Assembly (NCBI GenBank): GCA_026986235.1
Contig: JALSOY010000221.1
Location: 1 to 8,070, forward strand
Length of the DNA: 8,070 nucleotides
Direction: 5' to 3'
Origin: Caldifarciminota bacterium
Lineage (GTDB): Bacteria > Hydrothermota > Hydrothermia > B15-G9 > WFZT01
The translations under genes were made by a program, and so were the position numbers. The notes below the pieces were generated by a model, which was not told where the DNA came from, did no database searches, and saw nothing but the letters and a program-made list of their open reading frames with translations. Positions 6,559-8,070 of this stretch are shown here, piece after piece. Positions within the stretch are counted from its first letter, which is position 1, and each line of letters opens with the position of its first letter.

Positions 6559-6587
6559 TTGACATTAACTGATAAAAACGATATTGT
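6559..6587 (+). promoter_or_regulatory. Sigma70-type promoter for the small protein-rsfS-argS run
   Basis: Perfect TTGACA (6559-6564), 17-nt spacer and TATTGT (6582-6587, four of six consensus bases), giving a start near 6594 and a short leader to ATG 6619. The -35 box lies in a sequence TTGACNTTAA that recurs at 6589-6598, 30 bp downstream and just around the expected start, which could be an operator pair. It is divergent from the mazG promoter, with the two -35 boxes 24 bp apart. Confidence 0.6.
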
Positions 6588-6607
6588 TTTGACCTTAAAC
6601 AAACACT

Positions 6608-6613
6608 GGAGGG
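6608..6613 (+). promoter_or_regulatory. Ribosome binding site fixing the start of the 63-aa protein
   Basis: GGAGGG lies 5 nt before ATG 6619. The open frame extends further upstream to 6559, but that extension would start on the promoter -35 box and before the predicted transcription start, so it is not used. Confidence 0.75.
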
Positions 6614-6618
6614 TATCC

Positions 6619-6810
6619 ATGGGATCCATTGAAAGATTAATAGAACTCATTCAGGACATGGACGATCAGGAACTTGAAATCCTGATAAAATTTGCTGAAA
6701 TCTTAAAAGAAGGAAGTGACGAAGAGAAGAGGCTTCTCCTTGACCTTGAAGGCACGAAGGAGTATGTTGACTGGACCCTCGTGAGGTGGAAAGATAAAAA
6801 TGAAAAGTAA
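6619..6810 (+). CDS. Small acidic helical protein of unknown function, upstream of rsfS
   Basis: 63 aa, not recognised. The first part, SIERLIELIQDMDDQELEIL, has regularly spaced Ile/Leu among acidic residues, suggesting an amphipathic helix or short coiled coil. A second helix (KFAEILKEG) and a Glu/Lys/Leu stretch follow, ending near YVDWTLVRWKDK with two Trp. There is no signal peptide, membrane segment or Cys, so it is probably cytoplasmic. A strong ribosome binding site, a promoter and an 11-bp overlap with rsfS (TAA 6808-6810 lies inside rsfS) support it as a real, translated first gene of the operon. A ribosome- or translation-related accessory role is only a guess from position. Confidence 0.7.
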   Translation: MGSIERLIELIQDMDDQELEILIKFAEILKEGSDEEKRLLLDLEGTKEYVDWTLVRWKDKNEK

Positions 6811-7180
6811 GGACAGGCTGTTTGAGCTTGCAAGGCGTGCAGGTGAACTGGCTCTCGATAAAAAAGGCGAAGATGTACTTATCATGGAAATAGGATCTGT
6901 CTCCCCCTCTATAGCAGAATATTTTGTCCTCGTCACAGGTCACACAAAGGAACACCTTCAGGCAATAAGTGATCACATTGAAGAGAACCTCGATCTGAAA
7001 CTCCACCATGTTGAAGGATACGAAACGGGTAGATGGGTACTCCTGGATTATCTTGACATAGTCGTACACATCATGACACCCGAGGCCCGTGAATATTACA
7101 GCCTTGAGTTCATCTGGGCTGATGCACCATCCTTCAAAATAGGAGACGGAGATGAGCAGAATAAGGACCAGGATCAGTGA
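6800..7180 (+). CDS. rsfS: Ribosomal silencing factor RsfS (Iojap family)
   Basis: 126-aa cytoplasmic protein that binds uL14 on the 50S subunit and blocks subunit joining, reducing translation when nutrients are scarce. Family features seen: an N-terminal helix (LARRAGELALDKKGEDV), the core SVSPSIAEYFVLVTGHTKEHLQAISDHI, and the hallmark GRWVLLDYLDIVVHIMTPEAREYYSLEFIW. The usual residue between Tyr and Asp in the family's LLDYGD-type motif is Gly, here Leu. Length is normal, with an acidic, polar C-terminal tail (GDGDEQNKDQDQ) overlapping argS. The ATG at 6800 lies inside the end of the 63-aa gene, preceded by GAGGTGG. It overlaps argS by 29 bp. rsfS often sits with nadD or rlmH; the argS partner here is less usual. 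Confidence 0.93.
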   Translation: MKSKDRLFELARRAGELALDKKGEDVLIMEIGSVSPSIAEYFVLVTGHTKEHLQAISDHIEENLDLKLHHVEGYETGRWVLLDYLDIVVHIMTPEAREYYSLEFIWADAPSFKIGDGDEQNKDQDQ

Positions 7181-8070
7181 GTTTCTTAAAGATCTCGTAA
7201 AAAAAGAGTACGGAATTAACCACAATCCCGTCATTACCGCAGCAAAGGACGAGAGATTTGGAGACTACAGCATTACCTCGCCCTTTCAACTTGCGAAAAC
7301 ACTAAAAAAGAACCCTGTTGAAATCGCTTCTGAGGTCGCAAGATCTTTAAAGACGGCGTTCACACACGAGATAGAGTCCGTTGAAGTCGTTAAAGGGTTT
7401 GTCAACATCACCTTCAGCCATAAATTCCTCCTTCAGGTCATAGAAGAGGCATTATCAGAGGAATACGGGAAGTGCGACGCAGGCAGAGGTCTAAAGGTAA
7501 ATCTCGAGTTCGTGTCTGCAAATCCAACAGGTCCTCTTAATGTTGTGAACGCAAGGGCGGCGGCTGTTGGAGACTCCCTCCGTCGAATCATGAGGTACTG
7601 CGGGTACGACGCTCACTCAGAATACTATGTCAACGATGCAGGCGGCCAGATCAGGGCACTCAGGGAATCTGTAAAATGGCGTATGGGCCTTAGACCCGAT
7701 CTCCCGGAGGATGGCTACGGTGGCGACTACCTTGTACCCTACGCGGAAAAGCTAAAATCCTCCGGTATAGCAAAAGACGAAGACATAGAAAGACTGATCG
7801 TCAACATGATCCTTGAAGATCAGATGAAAACCCTTGAAAAGTTCAGGGTAAAATTTGATGTTATCACCCGTGAATCCTTTATCCGCAGATCCAGATATCC
7901 GGAAATTCTTAAAAAAAGACTGGAAGAGCTCGGGCTTACCTACGAAAAAGACGGCGCCGTTTACCTGAAGACCACTCAGATAGGGGGAATCGACGAAAAA
8001 GATCGAGTCCTCGTGAGAAGTAACGGTGAACCGACATACTTCTTCTACGACCTTGCATACCACATATACA
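7152..8070 (+). CDS. argS: Arginyl-tRNA synthetase, N-terminal 306 codons (3' end outside window)
   Basis: Class I synthetase that charges tRNA-Arg. The N-terminal tRNA-binding Add1-like domain covers about residues 1-110 (DERFGDYSITSPFQLAK, then VEVVKGFVNITF). The catalytic domain follows with VNLEFVSANPTGPL and the ATP-binding signature, then YVNDAGGQI, FDVITRESF and GEPTYFFYDLAYHIY, all characteristic of ArgRS. Oddity: the HIGH-type signature, usually HxGH after PTGPL, reads N130-V-V-N133. Start ATG 7152 has GGAG at 7142-7145 and overlaps rsfS by 29 bp. The frame is open to the window end; the KMSK region and anticodon-binding domain are not visible. Family assignment is secure; the variant signature needs comparison with close relatives. 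Confidence 0.95.
   Translation, partial: MSRIRTRISEFLKDLVKKEYGINHNPVITAAKDERFGDYSITSPFQLAKTLKKNPVEIASEVARSLKTAFTHEIESVEVVKGFVNITFSHKFLLQVIEEALSEEYGKCDAGRGLKVNLEFVSANPTGPLNVVNARAAAVGDSLRRIMRYCGYDAHSEYYVNDAGGQIRALRESVKWRMGLRPDLPEDGYGGDYLVPYAEKLKSSGIAKDEDIERLIVNMILEDQMKTLEKFRVKFDVITRESFIRRSRYPEILKKRLEELGLTYEKDGAVYLKTTQIGGIDEKDRVLVRSNGEPTYFFYDLAYHIY

Noticed and set aside
7752..8063. Minus-strand frame of 103 aa, and another at 6647-7234
   Set aside because: Both lie opposite well-supported argS, rsfS and small-protein genes and show no recognisable features.
1..8070. tRNA, rRNA, CRISPR array, insertion sequence or riboswitch
   Set aside because: I scanned for spaced repeats, cloverleaf-like segments, transposase motifs and long leaders and saw none. 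Almost all the sequence is coding, and the only intergenic region above 100 bp (6499-6618) is explained by two promoters.

Overview
The window looks like a bacterial chromosome segment of moderate G+C with dense, overlapping genes. The bacterial assignment rests on a ribosomal silencing factor (RsfS) and on BY-type tyrosine kinases of the Wzc/CpsD family. Proteins are rich in Lys, Glu and Arg, most Arg codons are AGA/AGG, and one enzyme carries a ferredoxin domain. Together these suggest an anaerobe, possibly a thermophile, but I cannot name the lineage.

Layout. (1) 1-2759, plus strand: the tail of one BY-kinase, overlapping by 32 bp a complete Wzz+BY-kinase (polysaccharide co-polymerase / autokinase). 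The first 99 bases of the window recur without a mismatch at 2438-2536 inside the second gene, after which the two genes diverge abruptly. From about 1195 to 2495 the second gene switches to an extreme G-rich, C-poor coding style unlike the rest of the window. (2) 6498-2770, minus strand: a three-gene run mazG - lpd - SucC-like ATP-grasp CoA ligase with a C-terminal 2[4Fe-4S] domain. It converges on the kinase gene with only 10 bp between stop codons. (3) 6499-6618: a divergent promoter region with a good sigma70-type promoter on each strand. The one driving mazG points to a leaderless mRNA. (4) 6619 to the end, plus strand: an unrecognised 63-aa protein, rsfS and the first 306 codons of argS, all overlapping and probably one operon.

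How the genes work together. The kinase pair belongs to control of exopolysaccharide or capsule export, and more of that locus should lie left of the window. The mazG-lpd-SucC-like group mixes nucleotide-pool cleaning with NAD- and CoA-linked redox metabolism. No E1, E2 or CoA-ligase alpha partner is present here. The small protein-rsfS-argS group is translation-related.

Most worth a second look: the repeated, compositionally odd kinase core; the ferredoxin-fused CoA ligase beta-like protein with no partner; and an ArgS whose HIGH signature reads NVVN.
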